Positions 52,934 to 63,804 of a DNA stretch of 64,000 nucleotides are shown piece after piece. Positions within the stretch are counted from its first letter, which is position 1. Each line of letters begins with the position of its first letter. Below the pieces are notes generated by a model. The model ran no database searches and had not been told where the DNA came from. It was given only the letters and a program-made list of their open reading frames with translations. Position numbers and translations under genes: made by a program. This stretch comes from CAILKP01 sp038231815 (lineage in GTDB: Bacteria; Planctomycetota; Phycisphaerae; Phycisphaerales; UBA1924), in assembly GCA_038231815.1 (NCBI GenBank), contig JBBRKQ010000004.1, positions 16,560 to 80,559 of the forward strand, in the 5' to 3' direction.

Positions 52934-52993
52934 GGGCTCTGGAAAGGGCTCTGGAATGGGCTCTGGAATGGGCTTAAGCGTGGGCTTTCGGGC
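52934..52993. repeat. 12-bp tandem repeat after the BamB-like gene
   Basis: GGGCTCTGGAAT occurs twice exactly (52946-52957 and 52958-52969), preceded by a one-base variant. Two more diverged units begin with GGGCTT. Five 12-bp units in all lie between the lipoprotein stop and purH. Confidence 0.82.
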
Positions 52994-53119
52994 CAGACAA
53001 CCAAAGGTTCAGAAACTACAAAGGCCGTCCAAACGAGCGCAAGCACCACCAAACACTTGCGCCCTATTGCATTTGCAGTCGCATCCTAACCCCTCCAATT
53101 CCAGTCCCGCTCTGCCGCA

Positions 53120-53178
53120 TTCTTCTCTTTCATCTTTTCTCTTTTCAGTTCTCCGTCTCCTCTCTCCCCTCCCGCCCC
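53120..53178 (+). other. Pyrimidine tract directly before the purH start codon
   Basis: In the 59 bases before the purH ATG only five are purines. There is no Shine-Dalgarno site. The tract could keep the start region unstructured or contact ribosomal protein S1, as known for SD-less leaders in other bacteria; that role is inference here. Confidence 0.5.
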
Positions 53179-54867
53179 ATGGCCGACCATCACCCCATCG
53201 CCCGAGCGCTTCTGTCTGTCTCGGATAAATCCGGTCTCATCCCCCTCGCCACAGCTTTGCTGGCCAAGGGAGTTGAACTTCTCTCCACCGGTGGCACCGC
53301 CAAGGCAATCAAAGATGCCGGTCTGCCCGTCACCCTTGTCGAGCAGCACACCGGTTTCCCTGAGATGATGGATGGCCGCCTCAAAACCCTCCATCCCAAA
53401 ATCCACGGCGGTCTGCTGGCGCTGCGAGATGATCCCGCCCACCAAAGCGCTGCAACTACCCACGGCATTCCGCCTATTGATCTCGTCGTCGTCAACCTCT
53501 ACCCCTTCCGCCAAACCATCGCTGATCCAAACGTCGCGCTCGACCACGCCATCGAAAACATCGACATCGGCGGCCCAACCATGGTCCGCGCCGCGGCCAA
53601 GAACCACCGCTTCGTCGCCGTCGCCACCGATCCCGCCCAGTACGCCAGCCTCATCACCCAAATCTCCGAGACCGGTGGCACCACGCTCGCGACACGCCAA
53701 AGACTCGCCGCCGAAGCGTTCGCCCATACCGCCGCCTACGACGCCGCGATCGCACGCTGGCTCGCTCCCAGATTTCTCGAAAAGTCCGAGGCCAACTTTC
53801 CCACCGAGCTCGCCCTGCCCTTCTCGCTCGTGCAGCGGGCCCGCTACGGCGAGAACCCTCACCAGGCCGCCGCAATCTACGCCGATGCAATCAGCACCGG
53901 CCCCTCGGTGGTCAATGCCCGGCAACTCCACGGCAAAGAGCTGAGTTACAACAACGTCAATGATGCCGCCGCCGCGCTCGATCTGGCCTTCGCACTCGCC
54001 CACGCCAGCACCGCCACCCCAGCCAGCACCGCCACCCCAGCCATCGGCGCTGCCGTCATCAAGCACGCGAACCCGTGCGGCGCCGCCCAGGTTCCCGCCG
54101 CCGTCGCGGCAGTGGGGGGCGCAAGCCCAGTACTGCTCGCCTGCGAGCAGGCCATCGCCGGTGATCCGCTCGCCGCATTCGGTGGCATCCTCGCCTGCAC
54201 CGCAGTTATTGATCTCGCCACCGCCGAGCGGCTCGTCCAAAAGGACATCTTCCTTGAAGTCTTGATCGCCCAGGATTTCACGCCTGAGGCGCTGACTGTC
54301 CTTAAAGCCCGCAGCGCCAACATCCGCCTCTTGGCCACCGGCCCCCTCACTCAGCCGCCCGGTGGCCTGCTCATGTACAAGTCCATCCCCGGTGGTTTGC
54401 TTGTGCAGGAGCGTGACCTGCTGGCTCCAAACCCTGCCACCTGGGTTCACGCCGCGGGCCCGGCCCCAACACTCGCCCAGCTCCAGGCCGCAGCGAACGT
54501 TGAACTCTTTGTCCGCGCCATGTCCAGTAACGCCATCGCTATCGGGGCCATCGTCCACCCCACATCCTCCGCCAGCGCCCCGCCCTCTATCCGCCTCCTA
54601 GGTGGCGGCGTGGGCCAGGTAGATCGCGTCACCGCTTGCCGCCTGGCGGTCGAAAAATGCAAGGCCACCGGATCAAGCTTCGCTGGTGCCATCGCCGCTT
54701 CTGATGCGTTTTTCCCGTTCCCTGATGGACCCAAAATCCTCATCGATGCCGGTGTGAAAATGATCATCCACCCCGGCGGCAGCAAGCGCGACGGCGAAAC
54801 CTTTGACCTCTGCGCTGCGCACAACGTCACCTGTCTCACCACCGGCGTCCGCAGGTTCAGGCACTAA
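53179..54867 (+). CDS. purH: Bifunctional AICAR transformylase/IMP cyclohydrolase PurH
   Basis: PurH performs the last two steps of IMP synthesis. The 562-residue protein has the N-terminal cyclohydrolase (LLSVSDKSGLIPLATALLAK, ELLSTGGTAKAI, DGRLKTLHPKIHGG). The C-terminal formyltransferase has RYGENPHQAAA, LSYNNVNDAAAALDLA, KHANPCGAA and ATGSSFAGAIAASDAFFPF with the IHPGGSKRDGE end. A low-complexity 18-bp duplication (ASTATP twice) sits just before the KHANPCG motif. The start follows a pyrimidine tract without a Shine-Dalgarno site. It is convergent with the DPP4-type gene. Confidence 0.97.
   Translation: MADHHPIARALLSVSDKSGLIPLATALLAKGVELLSTGGTAKAIKDAGLPVTLVEQHTGFPEMMDGRLKTLHPKIHGGLLALRDDPAHQSAATTHGIPPIDLVVVNLYPFRQTIADPNVALDHAIENIDIGGPTMVRAAAKNHRFVAVATDPAQYASLITQISETGGTTLATRQRLAAEAFAHTAAYDAAIARWLAPRFLEKSEANFPTELALPFSLVQRARYGENPHQAAAIYADAISTGPSVVNARQLHGKELSYNNVNDAAAALDLAFALAHASTATPASTATPAIGAAVIKHANPCGAAQVPAAVAAVGGASPVLLACEQAIAGDPLAAFGGILACTAVIDLATAERLVQKDIFLEVLIAQDFTPEALTVLKARSANIRLLATGPLTQPPGGLLMYKSIPGGLLVQERDLLAPNPATWVHAAGPAPTLAQLQAAANVELFVRAMSSNAIAIGAIVHPTSSASAPPSIRLLGGGVGQVDRVTACRLAVEKCKATGSSFAGAIAASDAFFPFPDGPKILIDAGVKMIIHPGGSKRDGETFDLCAAHNVTCLTTGVRRFRH
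54004..54039 (+). repeat. In-frame 18-bp duplication inside purH
   Basis: An 18-bp unit encoding ASTATP occurs twice in perfect tandem (54004-54021, 54022-54039) in a loop of the transformylase domain. Because 18 is a multiple of three the frame is kept. Confidence 0.85.
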
Positions 54868-54972
54868 AGGCAAAGTGGCCCAGCCAAGTTCATCTTCAAA
54901 AAGCAGCGGCATCGCCATCCATGTTCCGCCCCCCGCGGCTCTCAACTGCCAATACTCCAAAATCGCCAACGA

Positions 54973-57552
<2,580 letters not shown>

Positions 57553-57674
57553 CGGCTCGAAGCGTAGCGACCCCGCACCGATGCGCCAACCGCCATCATC
57601 AGCCCAACTTCAGCCTGCCGGTGCTCTCACTTCAAACTTCGCCGCGGCGGCAGAATGGTCTCCCAGCTGCCCGG

Positions 57675-59120
57675 TCAAACACCACTGGCCACCTTCCATC
57701 CCTTCCCCTCCCGCTCCACCTTCTTGTACACCGTATCCCGCTCCACCGGCACGCACCCGGCTTCTCGAATCGCCTTCTGCAGCGACCACACATTCACCTC
57801 CTGGTGCGTGCTGCTGCCGCCCACCTTGGTAATGTCGTACCACACCACGGTGCCATCCACATCGTTCGCCCCGGCCTGCAACATCAGCTGAGACATCGGC
57901 AGCGTCTGCATGATCCAGAACGCTTTAACATGCGGGAAGTTGTCCAGCATCAGGCGCGCAATCGCCATCGTGCGCAAATTCTCAAGCCCGCTCGGCCCCG
58001 GTAGGTGCTCAAGCTCGGATCCATCCGGAAAGAACGGCAGCGGAATGATCGTCTGAAAGTACCCGCCGCCGCCCTCCGCCACACCGTTGTTTGGCGCGCC
58101 CGGGGTCCCCGGCAGCGGCATCCCCGCTCGCGTCAACGTCACCACCGGCACATCAGCGCCCTCATCACCGCTGTATCCCAAGTGCCCCGCCGCAACATCG
58201 GCCTTTTCTCCGGCCACTCGCTCGGCACCCTCACCACGCGCAACGCCGCTGTATCCCAGCCGTGTCAGGGCCCTGTCCTGGGCCCTTCGCAGCATGTCCA
58301 TATGCACCAGCCGCTCGTGCCTGTCCTCAATGTGCCCATACAGCATCGTGGCGTTGGTGTTCAGTCCAAGCTCATGCGCCACGCGGTGCACATCCAGCCA
58401 CACATCACTGCGAATCTTCCCCTTGTACGCCTCATCATGCACGCGGTCATCAAACACCTCGGCCCCGCCGCCCGGCAGTGATCCAAGCCCCGCTTCCTTG
58501 AGCCGGCTCAGCACCCAGCGAATCGATGCCACCCGATCATCCGCCTTATACACCTTGGCAATCTTGGCGAGGTGCACCACCTCCACCGCGGTAAATGCCT
58601 TGACGTGCAGCTCACTGCCCAGTGCCCGGGCCGTGTCACGAATCGTGCTCATAAGCTCGGTGTAATACGCAAACGGCAGCTTGGGGTGCAAGCCACCCAC
58701 CGAGTGAATCTCCGTCGCCCCGCCCTCCACCGCCTTACGCACCTCCGCCTTCACGTAATCCATATCCCTGGTGTACGCCCCCTCCTGCCCATCCTTGCGA
58801 TAAAACTCACAGAACTTGCACGAAAGTGCGCACACGTTCGAGTAGTTCAAATGCCGGTTGATGTTGTAATACGCCACATCACCATGAAGCCGCCGGCGAA
58901 CACCATCGGCAATCTCACACACACCCCAAATATCCCGCGTGCCGTACAGCACATGCCCATCCTCCAAGCTCAGCCGCTCACCGGCCTCCACCTTCCGGGC
59001 AATGCCATCCAGCGCGCCGTCCCGATGCGAACCTCCCGCCACACCAGCACGCAACCCAGCCGGGAGCCCAGCCGGGAGCCCAGTCGAACCAGCACCAACG
59101 TCAATAGCCAAAGCACTCAT
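57675..59120 (-). CDS. mqnE: Aminofutalosine synthase MqnE with a central insertion
   Basis: MqnE is the radical-SAM enzyme of the futalosine route to menaquinone. The 481-residue protein has the cluster cysteines C97, C101 and C104 (CALSCKFCEFY), GGLHPKLPFAYYTEL, the family's TMLYGHIEDRHERL and FQTIIPLPFFPDGSELEHL, then RLMLDNFPHVKAFWIM and NDVDGTVVWYDI. About 60 Gly/Ala/Val-rich residues (from GVARGEGAERVAG to GVAEGGGG) are inserted before FQTIIPL. The N-terminus carries an AGLP repeat from a 12-bp duplication. The start is ATG 59120; a TTG 33 bp upstream is also open. Confidence 0.93.
   Translation of the reverse strand: MSALAIDVGAGSTGLPAGLPAGLRAGVAGGSHRDGALDGIARKVEAGERLSLEDGHVLYGTRDIWGVCEIADGVRRRLHGDVAYYNINRHLNYSNVCALSCKFCEFYRKDGQEGAYTRDMDYVKAEVRKAVEGGATEIHSVGGLHPKLPFAYYTELMSTIRDTARALGSELHVKAFTAVEVVHLAKIAKVYKADDRVASIRWVLSRLKEAGLGSLPGGGAEVFDDRVHDEAYKGKIRSDVWLDVHRVAHELGLNTNATMLYGHIEDRHERLVHMDMLRRAQDRALTRLGYSGVARGEGAERVAGEKADVAAGHLGYSGDEGADVPVVTLTRAGMPLPGTPGAPNNGVAEGGGGYFQTIIPLPFFPDGSELEHLPGPSGLENLRTMAIARLMLDNFPHVKAFWIMQTLPMSQLMLQAGANDVDGTVVWYDITKVGGSSTHQEVNVWSLQKAIREAGCVPVERDTVYKKVEREGKGWKVASGV
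59044..59091 (-). repeat. In-frame 12-bp repeat in the 5' end of mqnE
   Basis: CCAGCCGGGAGC (plus strand) occurs twice exactly (59056-59067, 59068-59079) with diverged copies on both sides, encoding (P)AGL-type tetrapeptides. The repeat length keeps the reading frame. Confidence 0.78.
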
Positions 59121-59473
59121 CCCCGATGATAGGGGGCTTCGGCCAGTTTTCAAAGGTTTCTGAAACCATTACCCGCCGGGTGGGTAAAACCCACGTTATC
59201 GGTCGAATATTCCCCGCCCTCCGCCAGCAACTGGCCTCAACCGCCCATCGCAGAGCACCTCCAATGACCTTGAAGCTGCCGCGGCATCAACACCCCCACG
59301 CGGCGTGAAGGCAATCTCGATCGCTCTCATAAAGATGTCGGAGAACCTCGCAAACTCGATGCTCTTGTGATCCAGCCAGACAATGGTGGCGCTGCAACCC
59401 GACTTACACCCTCAGTCCTTTTCAATGTCATCGCCAGCCCCACCAGCATTAAACACCGCGGCACGCGTCACTT
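59121..59473. other. Intergenic region upstream of mqnE
   Basis: These 353 bp lie between the DUF808 gene's stop and the mqnE start. Only short open frames without family signals are present. A small palindrome (GGGTGGGTAAAACCCAC, about 59176-59192) is the only structure I noticed. Confidence 0.45.
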
Positions 59474-60523
59474 CTAGCGTCTAGTTGGCCGCAGCCGCCT
59501 CAGCAGCGGTCCAAACGCATACTTCTGAAGCGGAGCCACCGCGGCTCCGACGGTGAGCCCACCAAGTCCGGCCAGCGCTGCGGTGATGATCCATTCAACC
59601 ACCCCGCCACCCCACGGCAGCATCGCTCCTGTCGATTCGCCAACCGCTTTGATCCAGTGCTCCGGCCCGCTCAGCCCGTACTCGGCCAGCCCGTGAAAGA
59701 TGATGCCGCCACCAACCCACACCATCGCCAAGGTTCCGATCAGACTGAGCGCCGACAGCACCCACGGCATCCCACGCACCAGTCCTCGGCCAATTGCCGA
59801 CCACGGCGGATTGCGACGGGCCAGCGCGACGCCAACGTCATCAGCCTTGACGATCAGGGCAACCGCGCCGTAAACCGCAATCGTCAGGCCCAGTCCCACC
59901 ACGGCCAAAACGATCACTTTTGCAACGAAGGACGCCTCTGCCAAGGTCGATAACGTGATCGCCATAATTTCGGCAGACAAAATGAAGTCAGTGCGGATCG
60001 CGCCAGCGACCTTCTGCCGCTCAAGAGACCTGGCATCGCCGCCTTGCACGGCTTCGGCCTGTGGTTGAGACGTAGCCGCTGGTGGGGATGTTGCCAATGC
60101 TGGGGATGTTGCCAGTGCTGGGGAAGTTGCCAGCGCTCGCGGTGCAGCCGGCATCGGATGCGGGGCCGCCACTAGCAGTTCGTGCACCTTTTCAAAGCCC
60201 TCATAGCAGAGGTACACACCGCCCAGGATCAGCAGCAGCATGATCGACCATGGTGCAACAGCCGACAGCAAAAGGGCGGCGGGTAAAAGAATCAAAAGCT
60301 TGTTCCGTACCGATCCCCAAGCGATTTTCGCGACTATCGGCAGCTCGCGATTGGCCGCAAAGCCGACCACATAGCGGGGGGTCACCGCCGCATCATCGAT
60401 GACGATGCCAGCTGCCTTAGTCCCTGCCTTGGCCGTCAAAGTGCCCACATCATCGAGTGAGGCTGCGGCAATCTTGGCAATCGCTGCCACATCGTCAAGC
60501 AATGCCAAAATCCCAGAGGCCAT
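59474..60523 (-). CDS. DUF808 (YedI-like) multi-pass membrane protein
   Basis: The 349-residue product begins ASGILALLDDVAAIAKIAAAS, the DUF808 signature. It has about seven membrane segments (ILLPAALLLSAVAPWSIMLL and LLILGG, VIVLAVVGLGLTIAVYGAVA, and others). The family's DDAAVTPRYVVG and RTDFILSAEIMAITLS stretches are present. No transport substrate or activity is established for the family. A cytoplasmic or periplasmic loop near residue 130 is lengthened by ALATSP repeats from an 18-bp array. GGAG lies 6 bp before the ATG. Confidence 0.9.
   Translation of the reverse strand: MASGILALLDDVAAIAKIAAASLDDVGTLTAKAGTKAAGIVIDDAAVTPRYVVGFAANRELPIVAKIAWGSVRNKLLILLPAALLLSAVAPWSIMLLLILGGVYLCYEGFEKVHELLVAAPHPMPAAPRALATSPALATSPALATSPPAATSQPQAEAVQGGDARSLERQKVAGAIRTDFILSAEIMAITLSTLAEASFVAKVIVLAVVGLGLTIAVYGAVALIVKADDVGVALARRNPPWSAIGRGLVRGMPWVLSALSLIGTLAMVWVGGGIIFHGLAEYGLSGPEHWIKAVGESTGAMLPWGGGVVEWIITAALAGLGGLTVGAAVAPLQKYAFGPLLRRLRPTRR
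60084..60137 (-). repeat. In-frame 18-bp tandem repeat in the DUF808 gene
   Basis: Three 18-bp units, GGGGATGTTGCCAATGCT (60084-60101) and two variants, encode ALATSP repeats in a loop between membrane segments. Frame is preserved. Confidence 0.85.
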
Positions 60524-60736
60524 GGAATCTCCTTACAAACTGTGACGGAACAGCACCCTCGGGGCGAACCGCAGCACAGCCCCACAACCTCGTCCGATTG
60601 TGCTCAACGCCAGCCTCTCGCCGAAAGAGAATTTCGCGCTGGCAACGAAGGTTGGAAAATGCACATCTACAAACATGAGAGTGATTGTAGCGACGCGATT
60701 CGGGCGGATGTCTCGTAAAAACGATGCCAGCATCGC

Positions 60737-61252
60737 TCACGACGCCGTCGCTCCGCACTCCGGGCACGGAGCCGCTGCCGGAATCCCCGCACGGTTGTAG
60801 TTGCACTTTGGGCAACACCCAATGCGTGCGCGGCGGCTGGCCATGAAATCAACCCGCCAAGCGATCGCAGTAACGGCTGTGGCCATCGCAATCAGGAACC
60901 ACAAAGGCACCAGCAGCGATTTTTTCGCTGGCTCCCAAGTACCACCAAACCACCACGCCGTGTTCGCTTGAACAATGTTGCCCGGGACCGGCAAAGTGCG
61001 CAGCCCGCGAGGTACCGGTACCCCGGTGGCCTGTTCGGTCATAGAAATCAAGCCCGGCTCATAGTTGATACCGATACTGCCGTTGGCCACCGTTGCTCGC
61101 CAATCGCCCGGACCTACATAAATCAGCCAGTATTTTTTGCTGTACGACCATCCCACAGCAAACGCCAACACCATCAGCGGGCCACCCCACATGCCCAACG
61201 CATTGGCCGCACGACGCATTCGCATAGAGAAATGGTACAAGGCCCGAAGCAT
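60737..61252 (-). CDS. Membrane protein with C-terminal zinc ribbon
   Basis: The 171-residue product has two membrane segments (about residues 21-38 and 115-135). Between them lies an exported loop of about 75 residues. A C-terminal cytoplasmic zinc ribbon follows, CCPKCNYNRAG to CPECGATAS, with the CxxC-x12-CxxC pattern. This combination is frequent in planctomycete genomes, but no function is known to me. The start is taken at ATG 61252. ATGs at 61225 and 61219 are alternatives, and none has a good ribosome-binding site. Confidence 0.72.
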   Translation of the reverse strand: MLRALYHFSMRMRRAANALGMWGGPLMVLAFAVGWSYSKKYWLIYVGPGDWRATVANGSIGINYEPGLISMTEQATGVPVPRGLRTLPVPGNIVQANTAWWFGGTWEPAKKSLLVPLWFLIAMATAVTAIAWRVDFMASRRARIGCCPKCNYNRAGIPAAAPCPECGATAS

Positions 61253-61596
61253 TGAAAGCACTCGCGCCAGAACTTCACTGCTTTGAGCAATGCCATCCAA
61301 TGAGCACTGGCATCCCACAACCAACCGCTCACCCGCAAAAAACGCCGAGACCGCCCGGTCATTCGTTCACTCATCCGCTCGTCATTTTTCCACCACCTCC
61401 CCCCAATTCCATTTCTCAAGGACACACGGTTGTCCCTCTCAATCAGTCACCAAACCAAATTCCAAACAAATCCCTTGACCATCACCAAAATCAGTTCATA
61501 CTCATATGCGTCGCTCCTTGCAGTCACTCATCTCCCACCTTCCTGCCTTTATTTGGCCATTTGGCAATTTGACCATTAGGAAATTTGGAACACCCC
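61253..61596. other. Divergent intergenic region with two octamer-periodic segments
   Basis: The 344 bp between the zinc-ribbon membrane protein and the hypothetical gene at 61597 contain a weak octamer run at 61359-61390 (for example TCATTCGT, TCACTCAT) and the clear array at 61551-61590. No gene is supported on either strand. Confidence 0.5.
61551..61590 (+). repeat. Octamer repeat array ending 6 bp before a start codon
   Basis: Five consecutive 8-bp units match ATTTGGCC with one to four changes; the first three are ATTTGGCC, ATTTGGCA and ATTTGACC. Six bases (CACCCC) then lead to the ATG at 61597. The unit sequence, copy number and spacing match the minus-strand array at 27227-27266. The fourth unit includes AGGAA, which might serve as a ribosome-binding site. 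Confidence 0.75.
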
Positions 61597-62193
61597 ATGC
61601 CCGCACTCCACGCACCGTTCATCCAATCCCGAATCACCGCTTTCCAGGCTCTCTTCACCGAGGCGACGGTTTCCCGGCCGCTCATCTTGGCCAAAGACTC
61701 CATCGCAGCACACCAGCGCATCCTCCGGCTTCCCTTCATTCGCTTTACGTACAAAGCCGCAACCGGCAAGGCCGCAGACCTCGCTCGCGTGTTCAACTCC
61801 AAACTCCTCGAAGCCAAGGCAGCCTCCGCCAAAGGCCTGCTCGCTTTGCGTAACCAATTGGTCAAAACAGTCGATGTCCCAAACGCCGAATCGCTCGCCC
61901 AGAAAGCACTCGTCATCGTCGGGACCATGCCGTCAACCGCCGCGGCGGAGCATGAACTCATCCCGCCCGGCTCATTCATCCCATCTCAAACTTCAACGCA
62001 AACGATCAGCCAATTACAGGGCCCGTTACACCAGTATTCCGCGCAAACACACGCCGCCCAGTCGCCTCCACACCCTACACCACCCGGTAGTAACGGCCTA
62101 GGAGTCCACAACTCCGCTGATCATTTTCCCGCCGAATCTCTCTTGCCAGCTGCCCCTACGCCGCTTGCTGCAACCACGCTGCGAGAACGCTAA
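61597..62193 (+). CDS. Hypothetical protein, 198 residues
   Basis: The first 110 residues look like a real protein, mostly helical (SRITAFQALFTEATVSRPLI and SAKGLLALRNQLVKTVDVPN). The last 80 are Ser/Thr/Pro/Gln-rich and probably disordered. I see no family match, signal peptide or membrane segment. An overlapping frame on the other strand (61524-61979) looks less protein-like. The start at ATG 61597 follows the octamer array directly; 61585 is an alternative. Confidence 0.5.
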   Translation: MPALHAPFIQSRITAFQALFTEATVSRPLILAKDSIAAHQRILRLPFIRFTYKAATGKAADLARVFNSKLLEAKAASAKGLLALRNQLVKTVDVPNAESLAQKALVIVGTMPSTAAAEHELIPPGSFIPSQTSTQTISQLQGPLHQYSAQTHAAQSPPHPTPPGSNGLGVHNSADHFPAESLLPAAPTPLAATTLRER

Positions 62194-62254
62194 TCCGCAT
62201 TGCAATTGACCATGGGCCATCTGAGAAGCTTAAACCCAGAGCAGTCGGCCGCCG

Positions 62255-63775
62255 TCAAGCCGCCTTTCCTCGGAACGGCACAATTGCCGGGTCAACCTTC
62301 ACCTTCGCAAAGCCCGACAGTTCCACCACCGATTTAGACTGCAGGTCCGTCAGTTGCAGCTTCCCATTTGGTCCGAGCTCAATTTTCACCGGCCCTTTGA
62401 CTCCGGTATGAAAATCCGCGACCCAATCGTCGGCATACAGCAGCGTCTTGGCATGAATCTGATCGTTGACGATCAGTTCCACCTTCGTCAGCCGAGTAAG
62501 AACTTCGCACAGCTTCGCAATGCGACTTGAGAGTTGCTCGCTCTTGCTGGTAGCTTCTGCATTGCCGTACTCAAGCTCCGTCAGTTCCTCCGCCTGAGTG
62601 TGAGAGAGCTTTCCTTTGATGCTCTTGATCTGGGTTAGCCGGGCCTCCGCCTTGGCGGATCGCTCTTGGAGTTTCGGTAATAACTTCCGCGCTGCATCAA
62701 GTGCCTCCACGAGCGCCGGCAAGCTGCCCAGTGTGATGCTCGTTTTAGCGGAGTCCGAGCCAAGAACCCCAATCTCCGCCGCACCACCAACGGTGATTGA
62801 TCCGCCCGCAACCGCCGCGTGCGCAGCCCGCAGCACCCGGCCGACGCTGAGTTGGCAGTTGATCATCTCGCATTCAACTTCCAGGTCACGTCCGGCCGTC
62901 GCCGTCACGTTGTTCAGGTACTTCGCCCAGACATCGCGAGCGGCCGTCAGTCGGCCCTTTCCCTTCGCCGCCATCCCGCTGTCAAGTTTGGCATCCCGCC
63001 CGACAGAAAGTGTCGCCGCCTCAACTACGCCATCAATCCGCACATCCCGCTTGCCCGAGACCGAGAACCCCAACCGCACCGACTTGCGAACCCGAACGTC
63101 TCGTGGGCCCACCACTTTACCGGTTGAAAAATCAACGCAACCCGGAATGTCAATGTCTTCCTTCAGGTACAGCCGCGGCTCTTCCCAGAACAAAATGCCG
63201 TCAACCTTGGCCGTGATCATCCCGCCCTTATCCAGTGAAAGTGTTTCATCGAGTTTCAGCTCCACCGGCTGTGCAATTTTGCATGCCAGCGGTGCGCCCC
63301 GCACATCACGACCTTCCGTTCCCGGCGTCGGTTCAATCACCGTCGCGATGTGCTGCCCCGGTGTCACAAGCAGGAACACCAACCGATCGTAATGGTTCAC
63401 CTCGGCCCGCGAACCCGCACCTTTCCCGGCCGCCGTTTCGATCTCCTGCACCAGCGATGCTCTCCGGCCATCAGCCGTTGGGTCGATACTCGGTCCAAAA
63501 CGTAAGAAACCGTGGCCGCCATGCACGGGCGCCACACCTTTGGCCGCAACAACTCTGCCGCCTTCCGCCGCGAGCAAACGCGCCGCGATGGCCGCCTCTG
63601 AATATTGTGGCGACGCCGGATCGCGGACGTCAACGCCCACCTGCATCAGGCTGGCCACAATCAGTTCCGGCGTGATCGCCGCCGGATCGGTTCCCGTCTC
63701 GACCACAATCTCCGCCGCCAGTCCGCCATCAAGGACTATCGCGCGAAGGTCAAGCTGTCGCGGGTCGCTGGACAT
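62255..63775 (-). CDS. fapA: FapA/DUF342-family protein (flagellar assembly protein A)
   Basis: The 506-residue product has the DUF342 layout. An N-terminal domain with EGGRVVAAKGVAPVHGGHGF leads to PTPGTEGRDVRGAPLACK. A right-handed beta-helix core follows (VDGILFWEEPRLYLKEDIDI, KVVGPRDVRVRKSVRLGFSV, DGVVEAATLSVGRDA). A coiled coil (about residues 360-425) and a small C-terminal beta domain end the chain. FapA proteins affect flagellar assembly or localisation in Vibrio and are widespread in motile bacteria. It lies 29 bp downstream of a CheY-like gene in the same direction, supporting a motility role. Confidence 0.9.
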   Translation of the reverse strand: MSSDPRQLDLRAIVLDGGLAAEIVVETGTDPAAITPELIVASLMQVGVDVRDPASPQYSEAAIAARLLAAEGGRVVAAKGVAPVHGGHGFLRFGPSIDPTADGRRASLVQEIETAAGKGAGSRAEVNHYDRLVFLLVTPGQHIATVIEPTPGTEGRDVRGAPLACKIAQPVELKLDETLSLDKGGMITAKVDGILFWEEPRLYLKEDIDIPGCVDFSTGKVVGPRDVRVRKSVRLGFSVSGKRDVRIDGVVEAATLSVGRDAKLDSGMAAKGKGRLTAARDVWAKYLNNVTATAGRDLEVECEMINCQLSVGRVLRAAHAAVAGGSITVGGAAEIGVLGSDSAKTSITLGSLPALVEALDAARKLLPKLQERSAKAEARLTQIKSIKGKLSHTQAEELTELEYGNAEATSKSEQLSSRIAKLCEVLTRLTKVELIVNDQIHAKTLLYADDWVADFHTGVKGPVKIELGPNGKLQLTDLQSKSVVELSGFAKVKVDPAIVPFRGKAA

Positions 63776-63804
63776 GAGTACTGCCCGCCAAGCACAACGG
63801 CACC

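Noticed and set aside
52862..53089. Short open frame with GLWN/GLWK repeats after the BamB-like gene
   Set aside because: The repeats come from the 12-bp array. The frame starts inside the previous gene and has no start context or protein-like ends.
61524..61979. Minus-strand open frame opposite the hypothetical gene at 61597
   Set aside because: Its composition is less protein-like, it runs across the octamer array, and it has no start signal.
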